From the NCBI GenBank assembly GCA_028101545.1, contig JAOHKZ010000002.1, positions 44,645 to 108,644 of the forward strand: a stretch of 64,000 nucleotides of DNA, in the 5' to 3' direction. Origin of the DNA: Opitutales bacterium (GTDB taxonomy: Bacteria; Verrucomicrobiota; Verrucomicrobiia; Opitutales; Seribacteraceae). The notes under the pieces are model-generated. The model had not been told where the DNA came from and made no database searches. It was given only the letters and a program-made list of their open reading frames with translations. Shown here one piece after another: positions 8,461 through 17,348 of the stretch (the stretch's first letter is position 1; each line of letters opens with the position of its first letter). Both the position numbers and the translations under genes were made by a program.

Positions 8461-9714
8461 ATGCAACTTACCACTTCCTCAAAGCTTATTCTTATTGGGA
8501 GCCTTTACCTTTCCCAAGGAATTCCAAATGGCTTCTTTCGTCACACTACGCCAATTGTTTTCCGCGAAAGTGGCCTTTCCCTAGAAGAAATTGCACTTTT
8601 TTACCCTGCCCTATACGCACCTTGGATGTTAAAATTTATTTGGTCCATTTTCGTGGATCGTTTCCACTCAGAAAGACGAGGGAAATACCGGTCATGGATC
8701 ATCCCTCTACAAATTCTTACTGCAGGTACAATGGTTGGCCTTGCAAATTGGCAGTTTGGCTCATCTGTTTCAATCTTCGTTCTGGGAGTTGCACTCATTA
8801 ATATCTTCAGTTCGATGCAGGATGTGTCGACCGATGGACAGGCTATTCAAATTCTTAAATATGGTGAAAGGGGCTGGGGAAATGCGGTTCAAGTCGGAAC
8901 CTTTTGGATTGGCTATGTAGTGGGTGGAGGACTCATTCTTATACTGATGAATTCACTGGGTTGGAATTTCCTCCTGGTTGCAATGTCCATCATTACCCTT
9001 TTGGCCACTCTTCCCATCGTCTACTACAAAAAGCTTAAGAATCTTTCCGTGGAGGAAAACTCATCCCCGAAATCCTTCAGTGGTCTGCTAGACTTTTTGA
9101 AACAGCCAAAAATACTCTTGATTCTTGCCCTGATTGGATCTTACCGAATGCTTGAGGGATTTATCCGATCTATCCTTCCCACAATGTTCAAAGACTGGGG
9201 AATGGAACTGGAGGGAATCGGACTGACCTTGGGAATAATCGCTCCCATTTCTGCATTGGGCGGAGCTTTGATTGCCGGACTCTGGATCAACCGACTAGGA
9301 CGATTAAGGTCCTTACTCATCTTCGGATCGTTGCAAGCTCTAACCGTTCTGGGTTACTTGTTTTTGAACATTGAATCGTTGACCAGTGCGGAGTGGGTTT
9401 TTCCAGTGGTCATCATTGACCACACCATTTCAGGCATGACCACGGTTGCCCTCTTCTCAGTCATGATGGATTGGAGCAGAAAAACGCATGGCGGTACGGA
9501 TTATACCTGTATGGATTGCGTAGGGGTCTTTGCCATGATGGTTGGAGCAAGTGCAAGCTACCTTATTGCTCATTATGGTGGCTATGCCATGAGCTTTGGT
9601 TTTGCTATTCTGCTCATACTGATCTCTCTAATGGTGGTTGCTTATCTATATTTCTGTATTCAATCGGATGAACACTGGGCAGTACTGAATGTCCAAGAGA
9701 AGGTCAAAGTATAG
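8461..9714 (+). CDS. MFS transporter, AmpG / RhtX-FptX-like
   Basis: 417 residues with about 12 hydrophobic segments. YLSQGIPNGFF near the N-terminus, the first-loop FVDRF and DVSTDGQAI in TM4 match the AmpG/RhtX group (muropeptide or siderophore uptake, related to acetyl-CoA transporters). So does the TM10-11 stretch ALFSVMMDWSRKTHGGTDYT. Length fits the family. The substrate is not determinable; no siderophore or peptidoglycan-recycling gene adjoins it. It sits alone, flanked by recombination debris. Confidence 0.8.
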   Translation: MQLTTSSKLILIGSLYLSQGIPNGFFRHTTPIVFRESGLSLEEIALFYPALYAPWMLKFIWSIFVDRFHSERRGKYRSWIIPLQILTAGTMVGLANWQFGSSVSIFVLGVALINIFSSMQDVSTDGQAIQILKYGERGWGNAVQVGTFWIGYVVGGGLILILMNSLGWNFLLVAMSIITLLATLPIVYYKKLKNLSVEENSSPKSFSGLLDFLKQPKILLILALIGSYRMLEGFIRSILPTMFKDWGMELEGIGLTLGIIAPISALGGALIAGLWINRLGRLRSLLIFGSLQALTVLGYLFLNIESLTSAEWVFPVVIIDHTISGMTTVALFSVMMDWSRKTHGGTDYTCMDCVGVFAMMVGASASYLIAHYGGYAMSFGFAILLILISLMVVAYLYFCIQSDEHWAVLNVQEKVKV

Positions 9715-10065
9715 TTCCTTATAGCCTTCGACTATTCAAACCACATCAAAAATGTGTTCTATATTGTATTAAAATATGATTGGCCTTGGCGTCGCCGTGG
9801 TTGATATTAAACTTGGAAGCAAAGCCAAAAACTAGTGAATTTGATGACGACAACTATTACAAGAATCTATTTTAGGTGATTGGGTCTTGACTACTATTTA
9901 AATACTCAGTTCTCGCATCAGTGTAAGGGTTTTTTCATGCCTCCTCCGCACAGCTGAAATTATAACATAGTAAGTAGAATAAGGTCAATTGGTGGTAAAT
10001 TAAGCAATATGGTTAGAGTTATACAAAAAAAAATTGCCATAAAAAATAGGGCCCTATTTTTGAGG
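9715..10065. other. Intergenic region, no gene recognised
   Basis: 350 bp, AT-rich. Short peptides can be read (for example MIGLGVAVVDIKLGSKAKN from 9777), but none is long enough to support a gene. It is probably decayed sequence between the transporter and the outer-membrane-protein fragment. Confidence 0.5.
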
Positions 10066-10371
10066 TCAAAAAACATATCCTACAGACAACTCGGTAAGGT
10101 GCATATCTCGATTTGAGAAAACCTCCATTTTCTCAATTCTTAGCCAACGATATCGTATTCCAAGGATTAAATGATCAATGGGTCTTAACTCGAAACCAGC
10201 AAAAATTTGATAACTGAAAAGAAAGTCTTTTTCTTCAACTGAAATACCAGAAAGCAAAAAAGAAGATTCTTGGTCAACTCCACCTAGTCCTGCACCTAAT
10301 AGACCCGCAAAATAATTGTTGAAGTGAATCCTGCCACCTCCAGAAAGGTGAAAACCTTTACTGTATTGAAT
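10066..10371 (-). pseudogene. C-terminal fragment of an outer-membrane beta-barrel protein
   Basis: The frame is open to a stop just upstream at 10372-10374 with no convincing start codon. The residues alternate in the way of beta-strands: GFHLSGGGRIHF, NYFAGLLGAGLGG, FSYQIFAGFEL, HLILGIRYRWLRIE, and the final LTELSVGYVF ending in Phe, the usual barrel-terminal signature. The upstream part of the gene is missing and a LamG fragment abuts it head to head at ~10375. The original family is unknown. Confidence 0.6.
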
Positions 10372-10377
10372 TCAGAA

Positions 10378-11043
10378 ATGGACGGCTTGGTCGGTTGGTG
10401 GAAGTTTGATGAGACTAATGGCACAGTTGCATATGACTCGAGTGGCAATGGAAACGATGGGAATTTGACTAACGGACCGACTTGGACGACTGGGAAAATC
10501 GGAGGAGCTTTGCATTTGGATGGAGTGGATGATTATGTCAAGGTCATGCATTCGGATGAATTGAATTTGGTTAATTCTTTCTCGATTGCACTTTGGGTCA
10601 AGATCTCAAGAAAAGTTGCTTCTGGAGACTACACTTCAGACCAAAATTTAATAAGTAAACGATTGAACTTAGTAAATTATAGTGAGGCTTATGCTCTTAA
10701 AATATTTGGTCCTGACCGACCTAATGCTGGGCGAGCAGAGTTTGGTACCAATGCAAGTACATTTTCTCCTCCATGGCATGCTGGTTCTTCGATTTTTGAT
10801 ACTAACGGGTGGTACCATTTGACAGTTACGATTGATAATCAATCGGTTAAAATTTACATTAATAGCTCAACAGACTCTGAAAGTTCTTACACAGGACAGC
10901 TTAGCATAAATGAACAACCTATATTTATTGGTATAAAAGCCGATATGACGCGGGCGGTTAAAGGCCTCATCGATGACATTCGCATTTACGACCGTGCATT
11001 ATCCGCAGAAGAAGTGCAGGCTCTATACAACTTAGGGCAGTAA
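10378..11043 (+). pseudogene. LamG/concanavalin-type domain, probably orphaned C-terminal fragment
   Basis: A complete LamG-like domain: MDGLVGWWKFDETNG, DSSGNGNDG, GKIGGALHLDGVDDYV, SIALWVKIS, GWYHLTVTIDNQ, LIDDIRIYDRALS and the terminal LYNLGQ. There is no signal peptide and no ribosome binding site. The frame begins at the junction with the outer-membrane-protein fragment, so this is most likely the 3' end of a larger secreted protein gene cut by recombination. The same terminal signature is left behind at 7312-7374. If translated it would be cytoplasmic, which makes little sense for this domain. Confidence 0.7.
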
Positions 11044-11056
11044 TTACTAAAACTCC

Positions 11057-11263
11057 CTACCCCACCACCCTCAAAACCGCCCTCTTTATCTCATCGCTGA
11101 GACTGCCCCATCTTTCGACAATTTGAGTCAGCATTTGACGGTCTGCTCTAGAAATCTCAGTCAATATCTCAGTCAACGCCTCTACTGAGAACACTGAATC
11201 CTTGATGGCTACAGGGCTTTCGGCACATGGTGCTTCGGGTTCGATTCCCGCCACCTCCACCAA
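11057..11263 (-). pseudogene. Integrase C-terminal tail remnant, second copy
   Basis: It encodes VEVAGIEPEAPCAESPVA and then SRADRQMLTQIVERW, closely matching the tail of the 7388-7849 integrase fragment. None of the catalytic blocks are present. The VEVAGIEP part is merely the antisense of the tRNA-end core, so this is an insertion scar and not a protein gene. Confidence 0.75.
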
Positions 11264-11277
11264 AGTTTCAAAGACCT
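11237..11277 (+). repeat. tRNA/tmRNA 3'-end repeat (att-like), copy 3
   Basis: GGGTTCGATTCCCGCCACCT followed by CCACCAAAGTTTCAAAGACC, nearly identical to copies 1 and 2. No 5' half of an RNA gene precedes it. Ordinary catabolic genes begin immediately to its right. Confidence 0.7.
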
Positions 11278-11283
11278 GATAGG

Positions 11284-12720
11284 TTATTTGAATTCGCCTG
11301 CTTTTCGGGAGTCGCGGCTCATTTCCTCTTGAAACATGACTGCCATACCTCGTAACTTCCGACTCAATTCACGGTCTCGAATAGGCTTAGATTCCTTTGG
11401 ATCCTTTTCCAGATCATAGACTGTAATCCTTGGGTTCAGCATGGCCTTATACTTTCCCGACCTTACAGCAGCCAGAGCTCCGTGACTACCATGATAGAAA
11501 AAGGCGTTTATATAATCGTCCCGATTGAAATAGGATTGCCATTCAAGCCCTTGCTCCCATCTGCGTCGAAGTGGAATGTCTGAATTTAGAGATAATTTGG
11601 CGCTAGGCTTGGGTATGCCTTTAGTCTTACCAATCATCATCGGCCAGAGGTCTCTCCCGTCAATAACAGGATGATCCTTTGGAATACGAATATTGGCGGC
11701 CGTGGCCAAGGTGGGCAACCAGTCCATCGCATTTACGATCTCACCGCAGACATCACCAGTAAGTACTTTCTGTCCGGGAGCCCTTATGATTGCTGGTACA
11801 CGAATCCCACACTCCCAAGTGGAAATCTTTCCTCCGATCAAAGGTTGTTCTTTATTTCTTCCAGGGCCGCGACCGTTATCCGAACTGTAAACCACAATCG
11901 TCTTTTCATCCAAACCAAATTTCTTGAGCGAATCAATGAGTCTGCCAACACCGTGGTCCAGTTCCTGAATTGCATCGCCATACTCTCCCCACTCTGATGA
12001 ACCTTGAAATTTTGGGCTTACTCCCAATGGGACATGGAGCATGGTGTGCGGAAGATAGAGAAAAAAGGGTTTATCTTTATTTCTTTTGAAAAACTGAATC
12101 GCTTCCTGCGTGTAAAGATTAGTCAATTCAGCGGGATCAGCCGGACGCTTAACAACTTTACCATTCCGTAAGATCGGAACACCCTTATCTCCAAAATAGA
12201 TCGTTTCCACCGGGTCCAGGTTCGAATACATTCCATAATGATAATCAAATCCCTGTGCCATTGGCACAAAAGATTTCTTATCTCCGAGATGCCACTTGCC
12301 GATGCATGCAGTGGTGTAGCCATTGGCTTTAAATAATTCGGCAATGGTCACCTCATCTGAATGAATACCACGCTTTGAATCCGCCCGCTGCACCCAGGTT
12401 TCCATTCCAATTCTTCTTGGGTAGGCTCCAGTCAAAAGTCCTGCGCGTGAAGGACTACATATTGGGGCTGCTGCATAATAGTCTGTAAAACGGATTCCTT
12501 CCTTTGCAAGTTGATCGATTCGAGGAGTTTTAACCTCCGTGGCTCCGTAGCAACCAAGATCATAATATCCCTGATCATCTATAAAAATGATTACCACATT
12601 TGGTTTGGATTCCTTGCCCTGAATTTCGATCAAGCCAAAGGATAATGCAAACAACGAAAGCAGTAGATAGCTTCTCCTCATGATTCTCGGGTTTTGTGAA
12701 AAAAGTGTTTTCAGGCTCAT
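11284..12720 (-). CDS. Exported sulfatase (type I, formylglycine-dependent)
   Basis: 478 residues. An N-terminal hydrophobic signal (SYLLLSLFALSFGLIEIQG) follows an RR pair. Metal-binding NVVIIFIDDQG lies near residue 45. The active-site signature CSPSRAGLLTG carries the Cys converted to formylglycine. GKWHLG, HTMLHVP and YSSDNGRG supply further catalytic residues. It hydrolyses sulfate esters in the periplasm, most likely on algal polysaccharides; the subfamily and bond cannot be assigned by eye. It stands at the end of a same-strand cluster with a GH88-like hydrolase, consistent with sulfated glycan degradation. The start may be the second ATG (MRRSYLL). Confidence 0.9.
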   Translation of the reverse strand: MSLKTLFSQNPRIMRRSYLLLSLFALSFGLIEIQGKESKPNVVIIFIDDQGYYDLGCYGATEVKTPRIDQLAKEGIRFTDYYAAAPICSPSRAGLLTGAYPRRIGMETWVQRADSKRGIHSDEVTIAELFKANGYTTACIGKWHLGDKKSFVPMAQGFDYHYGMYSNLDPVETIYFGDKGVPILRNGKVVKRPADPAELTNLYTQEAIQFFKRNKDKPFFLYLPHTMLHVPLGVSPKFQGSSEWGEYGDAIQELDHGVGRLIDSLKKFGLDEKTIVVYSSDNGRGPGRNKEQPLIGGKISTWECGIRVPAIIRAPGQKVLTGDVCGEIVNAMDWLPTLATAANIRIPKDHPVIDGRDLWPMMIGKTKGIPKPSAKLSLNSDIPLRRRWEQGLEWQSYFNRDDYINAFFYHGSHGALAAVRSGKYKAMLNPRITVYDLEKDPKESKPIRDRELSRKLRGMAVMFQEEMSRDSRKAGEFK

Positions 12721-12765
12721 TTATGCATTTTTATGAGTTCCGTAGTTATTGAATTGCAGATAAGA

Positions 12766-13964
12766 TCACAAACCGAGTTTGAAGACTTCACTGGCGGCCA
12801 GCAGAAAGATACCGGCGGTATGAGTATTTGAACTTTCTTGGCTAACCGCAGCGGGCCCCACACCGGGAGGTTGCCCCCACTCCACTTTACCTTCCTGGTT
12901 TACAACGGATGCGATAGCGGTCCATCCTTTCTTCGCTGTTGGAAGGTAGGCCCGTTTCGGAAGGAGGCCGTTATTGATACCCCATGAAACCCCGTATGTC
13001 ATAAAGGCCGTCCCACTGCTTTCCTTCATGGTATATTCCTCAGGGTCTGCCAAGTTCGTCCTCCAGAATCCATCTGCCTGCTGGCAGGCTTTCATGGCTG
13101 CTGCCATCTTCAAATATTGTGTTTTGTATCGCTCGTAAATTGGATGCTCTTCAGGGAGGTAAGTGAGAATTCTTACCAACCCTCCAAAGGCCCAACCATT
13201 TCCGCGGGACCAAAACACTTTTGCACCATTTTTTGAAGTCTGCTTTTTCGGTGAGGTTGTGAGTCTTTCGTAGGCAGGATTAGATTTATCTACCGAATCC
13301 ATTTTCACTCCCTTTTTAAATGTAATGTCTCGGTAGAACAGACTCTCATCCTCATCATACAAAGCTTCTGATGTGTCCCAGTAACAGGCATCCATCCATT
13401 CCAAATATTTTTTGTCTCCAAAATGTTGATACAGCATAGCAAACAGGGGAGGAGAAAAGTAAAGCCCATCGACAAATCGTATACCACAGTTTTCCAAATA
13501 CCATTTGGAGGGTTTGGTGGCAGGAGTAAGCTTGCTTGGGTCTTTAAGAAAAGCAAAGGTCGGCTCAAGGATGGACTCCTCTTTTTTTTCCTGATAACAA
13601 CCGTACCAAACCTGCCCAAAGACGAAGGAATAAAGGTACTATCCCAGTCGGCATCCGTCTTGTCAGGAATCGCCCAGTTGCATGCCTCACCATACTCTAT
13701 GCATTGATTTAGATACGCATCATCGGAAGTGCTTTCGTACATCGCCATCAACCCCGTGTAATAGGTTCCAAATACCCAATTGTGACGATTGGGATTCTTG
13801 ATGCTCTTATTTCGATACTCCCGTACCTTATCTGCGAGCTTTTTGATGGTTGTCTTTTTATAAATCTCGCCTGAAGCAAAAGACGAAACGGAGATAAGAA
13901 GGGATGAAAGAACCACGGTTAATTTTATGTAACTGATTGATCGGAATTTTCTTTTACAGGACAT
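12766..13964 (-). pseudogene. GH88/GH105-like unsaturated glucuronyl/rhamnogalacturonyl hydrolase, single frameshift
   Basis: The N-terminal part (from ATG 13964) has a signal peptide (LTVVLSSLLISVSSFASG) and YYTGLMAMYESTSDDAYLN. The C-terminal part has GIRFVDGLYFSPPLFAMLY, FWSRGNGWAFGGLVRIL and CQQADGFWRTNL, all typical of the GH88/GH105 alpha/alpha barrel. The two halves are one base out of register. Adding one T to the run read as AAA at 13618-13620 gives continuous SSFGQVWYGCYQEKK and a 399-residue protein of normal length. The gene is otherwise intact, so a sequencing error is as likely as a real mutation. It would cleave unsaturated uronic acid from oligosaccharides made by lyases. Confidence 0.8.
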
Positions 13965-13986
13965 AAATTCAGGCAAACTGAGTGCT

Positions 13987-15804
13987 TCATTTAGCTTCCA
14001 GCTTTTTTGGCCAGTCCGAGTGTTCTTTTTTGTAATCCTGAAAGGCCTGGTACTCGGCACGATCAAGTTGACTGTTCTTGTCTTTATCCATATGCACGAA
14101 GAGCCATTTCCATGTCGGTCTCGCCGCATTCCATTCGGACTGGGATGCCATTCCATCTCCATTCTTATCGGCACTGGCAAAAAATTCCTTCACCACATCG
14201 TCGGGCGAAAATGTTTTGGGTTTGCCGCGCTTCTTTTCATAGGCCAAAGGACCAACTGGATGCTCAAGTGGAATGCCTCGCTCCAGCAAGCGAGCCTGTA
14301 TTGCTTTAACATTAAGTGCCTGCACCGATTTCCCTGACTTGCAAGCCATGACCGCAGCAATCCCAGTCGCCTCACCCAAATGCATCCAGGTGGGTTCCAA
14401 ACGGATGGTGCAGAAAGCGACGTGAGTAGCTGAAGCACATACCGGCACTAACAAATTGGAACACTCACTAGCTTGTGGCGTGATGGCACGATAGGGAATA
14501 TCAAACCGCTTCCCTACTTTCCAGATTCTTCCTTCGTTAATAATGTGGCCGGAGTCGGAAACATAACGAGCGGCGTGGTGGCAGTCGATGAAGTGAGATC
14601 CGACATGGATCACATCTTCTTTGGCCACATCTTCGGTGACATCTGCTTGCGTGAGAATAATCTCTCCCTTCATACGACGGGCTGCCCGGATGTAGAGGTA
14701 GTGAGGCCAATGGTTATTGTCAGCCCACTCGTCTTTGCAAAATCCGTATGTTGCCATCTCGTCGCGAATATTTTCGGGTACCCGGGGATTGGTTTTCAGG
14801 AACCATAGCATGCCATGGGTGTAGTCACGGTATTTTTGGTGAATCGCTTCCCGCTCCTCGAAACTGGCTTCGGCCCATGAGGTTTGTGCTCCCGGAATAC
14901 TCATGGATACGATTGAGAACTGACGATTATTCAGCTCCCGCTTACTGCTTTCGCCCATTGAATAGAGACCGATAATGGACTTGAGATCTTTGAGGAGACC
15001 AGCCTCGAGGGCGCGTGCCAACAATTCGTGCTGCATCGGATCGTAGCGGTTAGGTTTCACGATCGGGACTTTATTAGCATCATCTGTGGTAAGATTCAGA
15101 CGGACATTGTAACAAATTGGCACCTCGCTCGCAGAGCCTGCTAAGGGAGGCTTACCTGGCATCACGCCAAAAAGTAGATTACCATCGTCATCGAATGGCG
15201 AAATGGCGACCTTGTCATCGAGGTAGCGAACACCGGCAATCGATTCGCCATATTGCTCCGCAGACTCACGCCCGACGGAGTAGGACACTCCAGCTTTCGC
15301 CATCAAGTCGCCTTCGTAGGTGGCGTCGACGAAGACCTTCGCCCGATAGATCTCACCGCCCTGTACGCGAAGCTCAGTGATATGTGTGTCGTCTTTCCCT
15401 ACCCGATCGAGAAGTTTTTCGTATCTAACCTCCACACCTGCTTGCTTCAGCATTTCGAGGAAAAGTTGCTCGGCAATCCCGGACTGCCAAGTACGGGCAC
15501 CGCCCTCCGTCCACCTGCCCTTACTCCGTTTGACGGCCTCTTCAAGAAACTGTTCACAAAGGCCACCCAATGTCTGGCGGTCGAGATGGTTTCCTTCATC
15601 GCGATTCAAACCGCTCGTGCTCAGCCCACCCACATGTCGGGTCTGCTCCAGAAGCACGACCGAAGCTCCTTCCCGTGCTGCGGAAATTGCGGCTGTGATT
15701 CCGCCGGGCGTGCCGCCGTATACACAGACATCATATTCTTTAATCTTACCGATAGAGCCTGCACTCGCTACAGACAACAGGCATAATAGAATTATTTTAT
15801 TCAT
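13987..15804 (-). CDS. Secreted FAD-dependent oxidoreductase with C-terminal EF-hand pair
   Basis: 605 residues with a signal peptide (LLCLLSVASAGS). VCVYGGTPGGITAAISAA is a Rossmann FAD-binding GxGxxG variant near residue 26, followed by VVLLEQTRHVGGLSTSG, typical of the PF12831-type family abundant in Planctomycetes/Verrucomicrobia. Near the C-terminus DKNGDGMASQSEW and DKDKNSQLDRAEY form two calcium-binding EF-hand-like loops, an unusual addition. The substrate is unknown, possibly a sugar or uronate. It is just upstream of the GH88-like gene (22 bp) in the same direction and is likely co-transcribed. Confidence 0.85.
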   Translation of the reverse strand: MNKIILLCLLSVASAGSIGKIKEYDVCVYGGTPGGITAAISAAREGASVVLLEQTRHVGGLSTSGLNRDEGNHLDRQTLGGLCEQFLEEAVKRSKGRWTEGGARTWQSGIAEQLFLEMLKQAGVEVRYEKLLDRVGKDDTHITELRVQGGEIYRAKVFVDATYEGDLMAKAGVSYSVGRESAEQYGESIAGVRYLDDKVAISPFDDDGNLLFGVMPGKPPLAGSASEVPICYNVRLNLTTDDANKVPIVKPNRYDPMQHELLARALEAGLLKDLKSIIGLYSMGESSKRELNNRQFSIVSMSIPGAQTSWAEASFEEREAIHQKYRDYTHGMLWFLKTNPRVPENIRDEMATYGFCKDEWADNNHWPHYLYIRAARRMKGEIILTQADVTEDVAKEDVIHVGSHFIDCHHAARYVSDSGHIINEGRIWKVGKRFDIPYRAITPQASECSNLLVPVCASATHVAFCTIRLEPTWMHLGEATGIAAVMACKSGKSVQALNVKAIQARLLERGIPLEHPVGPLAYEKKRGKPKTFSPDDVVKEFFASADKNGDGMASQSEWNAARPTWKWLFVHMDKDKNSQLDRAEYQAFQDYKKEHSDWPKKLEAK

Positions 15805-15929
15805 TCTTTATTTTCTTCGTTTTCAACAAAAGTTACATTTTATTAGCCACTTAATGTGCGGAGAAGAGTAGACTGGAGTTGCCAATAAAAGCACGAAATT
15901 TCATTGAGCGAAAAGAATTCCGCACTTGC

Positions 15930-17327
15930 TTACGCAATTAATTCTTTGATCACTTCCCCTCCGAACTGGGAAAGTTGTTTGTAACGCCCTGCATGGTAGT
16001 AAGTCAGCTTGTTGTCATCGAGCCCAAGTAAGTTCAGCCAGGTGCAATGAACATCACGGATATGATGGACGCAATCAATAGCCTCGGCCCCAATTTCGTC
16101 GGTCGCTCCAATGGTGTGACCTGCCTTGGTTCCACCTCCCGCAAACCACATGGTCATGGCTTTGGGATTATGATCTCTTCCATAACTTGCTCCTCCACCT
16201 CTTATTCCATTGTCCGGAGTCCTTCCAAACTCACCGCACCATACGACCAAAGTATCTTCCAAAAGGCCGTGCGTTTTGAGGTCACCTAATAGAGCGGCTA
16301 TCGGCTTATCGACCGACCGAATAAGCGAACCGTGTGCACGGGAAATGTAATCATGACTATCCCAGTTTCCTGCATATGCCTGAACAAAACGGACTCCCTT
16401 CTCAACAAGCCTGCGAGCCAAAAGACATTTCCTTCCAAAGGAGTCGGTCTTGCTGTCTCCGATTCCATATGCCTCCCTGGTTTTTTCCGACTCTCCTTCA
16501 ATATCAAGAATTCCCGGGACTTCCATCTGCATCCGATAAGCCAACTCGTATGAGGACATACGGGCATTCAATTCATCCTGTTCCGAACGCACCTTGAAAT
16601 GCCTATCATTCAGCTTGGCAAGCAGGTCCAAATTGCTACGCTGATCCCTTTTTGTCATTCCAGTAGGCAAGTTGAGATCAAGTATAGGACTACCTTCTGG
16701 TCTTAACGGCGTTCCTTGGAAATCTGCGGGCAGAAAGCCATTCGACCAGTTACTTGCACCACCTTGCGGATAACTAGCCCGTGGAAGAACCACAAAGCCA
16801 GGTAGATTATCGTTTAATGTGCCCAATCCATAATTTACCCAGGATCCGACTGCAGGGTCGCCACCGAAACGGTTGCCTGTATTTATGTGATAACAGGCAG
16901 TTGGATGGTTAACGGATTCGACTTGGCACCCACGATAGAAGCACATGTCGTCGGCATGATTTTTCAAATGATGCCATTCCGATGAAAAATCCGCCCCGCA
17001 CTTACCTGCTTTGAGAAAATCAAATGGACTCTTTACGAAATATCTCTCCCCCGAGGACATGGCACTCTCCCTTTCACCGTTTCGTTTAAATCTTTGAAGA
17101 TGTCTTTTATCCAGTTCAGGCTTTGGATCAAAAGTATCAATATGAGAAGGACCCCCCTCCATCATCAGAAAAATACAACGCTTAGCCTTGGCCGGGTGAT
17201 GGGCACCAACTGAACGAATTTTCTCTGCCTGTGCAAGTGAGGAGAATGCAAGCGAACCAATCCCCGCCCCCAAACCATAGAGAGCCTCTCTGCGTGAAAG
17301 ATAGGCGATAAAGTTTTGCTGTTTCAT
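15930..17327 (-). CDS. DUF1501 family protein (Tat-exported, alkaline-phosphatase/sulfatase superfamily)
   Basis: 465 residues. The twin-arginine signal SRREALYGLGAGIGSLAF lies at residues ~11-28. Landmarks are CIFLMMEGGPSHIDTFDPK, GFVVLPR, WDSHDYISRAHGS and VVWCGEFGRTP, which carry metal-binding positions of the superfamily. In Planctomycetes and Verrucomicrobia DUF1501 genes are nearly always paired with a PSCyt/DUF1549/DUF1553 gene, as here (the next gene upstream ends 22 bp away). The biochemical role of the pair is not established; polysaccharide breakdown is often proposed. Calling the domain is secure, the function is not. Confidence 0.9.
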   Translation of the reverse strand: MKQQNFIAYLSRREALYGLGAGIGSLAFSSLAQAEKIRSVGAHHPAKAKRCIFLMMEGGPSHIDTFDPKPELDKRHLQRFKRNGERESAMSSGERYFVKSPFDFLKAGKCGADFSSEWHHLKNHADDMCFYRGCQVESVNHPTACYHINTGNRFGGDPAVGSWVNYGLGTLNDNLPGFVVLPRASYPQGGASNWSNGFLPADFQGTPLRPEGSPILDLNLPTGMTKRDQRSNLDLLAKLNDRHFKVRSEQDELNARMSSYELAYRMQMEVPGILDIEGESEKTREAYGIGDSKTDSFGRKCLLARRLVEKGVRFVQAYAGNWDSHDYISRAHGSLIRSVDKPIAALLGDLKTHGLLEDTLVVWCGEFGRTPDNGIRGGGASYGRDHNPKAMTMWFAGGGTKAGHTIGATDEIGAEAIDCVHHIRDVHCTWLNLLGLDDNKLTYYHAGRYKQLSQFGGEVIKELIA

Positions 17328-17348
17328 AAAGTGTATCTGAGTTGTGAC

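Larger units (their letters stand above)
10989..11277. repeat. LamG-tail / integrase-tail / tRNA-end module, copy c
   Basis: The second full copy of the ~290-bp module described at 7317-7608. It is directly adjacent to the end of the sulfatase gene and marks the right boundary of the scarred region. Confidence 0.75.

Noticed and set aside
10329..10345. A fourth tRNA-end copy (CCTGCCACCTCCAG)
   Set aside because: It lies inside the coherent beta-barrel frame (FHLSGGGRIHF) and the similarity is short, so it is probably chance.
2753..11277. Functional tRNA or tmRNA genes at the three T-arm/CCA sites
   Set aside because: Only the 3' ends are present; no 5' acceptor half or anticodon arm precedes any copy, so they are att-like remnants.
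14025..14180. Longer N-terminus of the GH88-like gene overlapping the FAD oxidoreductase
   Set aside because: The upstream stretch (MPVPIRMEMEWHPSP) has no coding character and lies inside the well-supported oxidoreductase gene. ATG 13964 leads into a proper signal peptide.
15253..15786. 177-residue plus-strand reading frame
   Set aside because: It is antisense to the FAD oxidoreductase and shows no recognisable motif or start signal.
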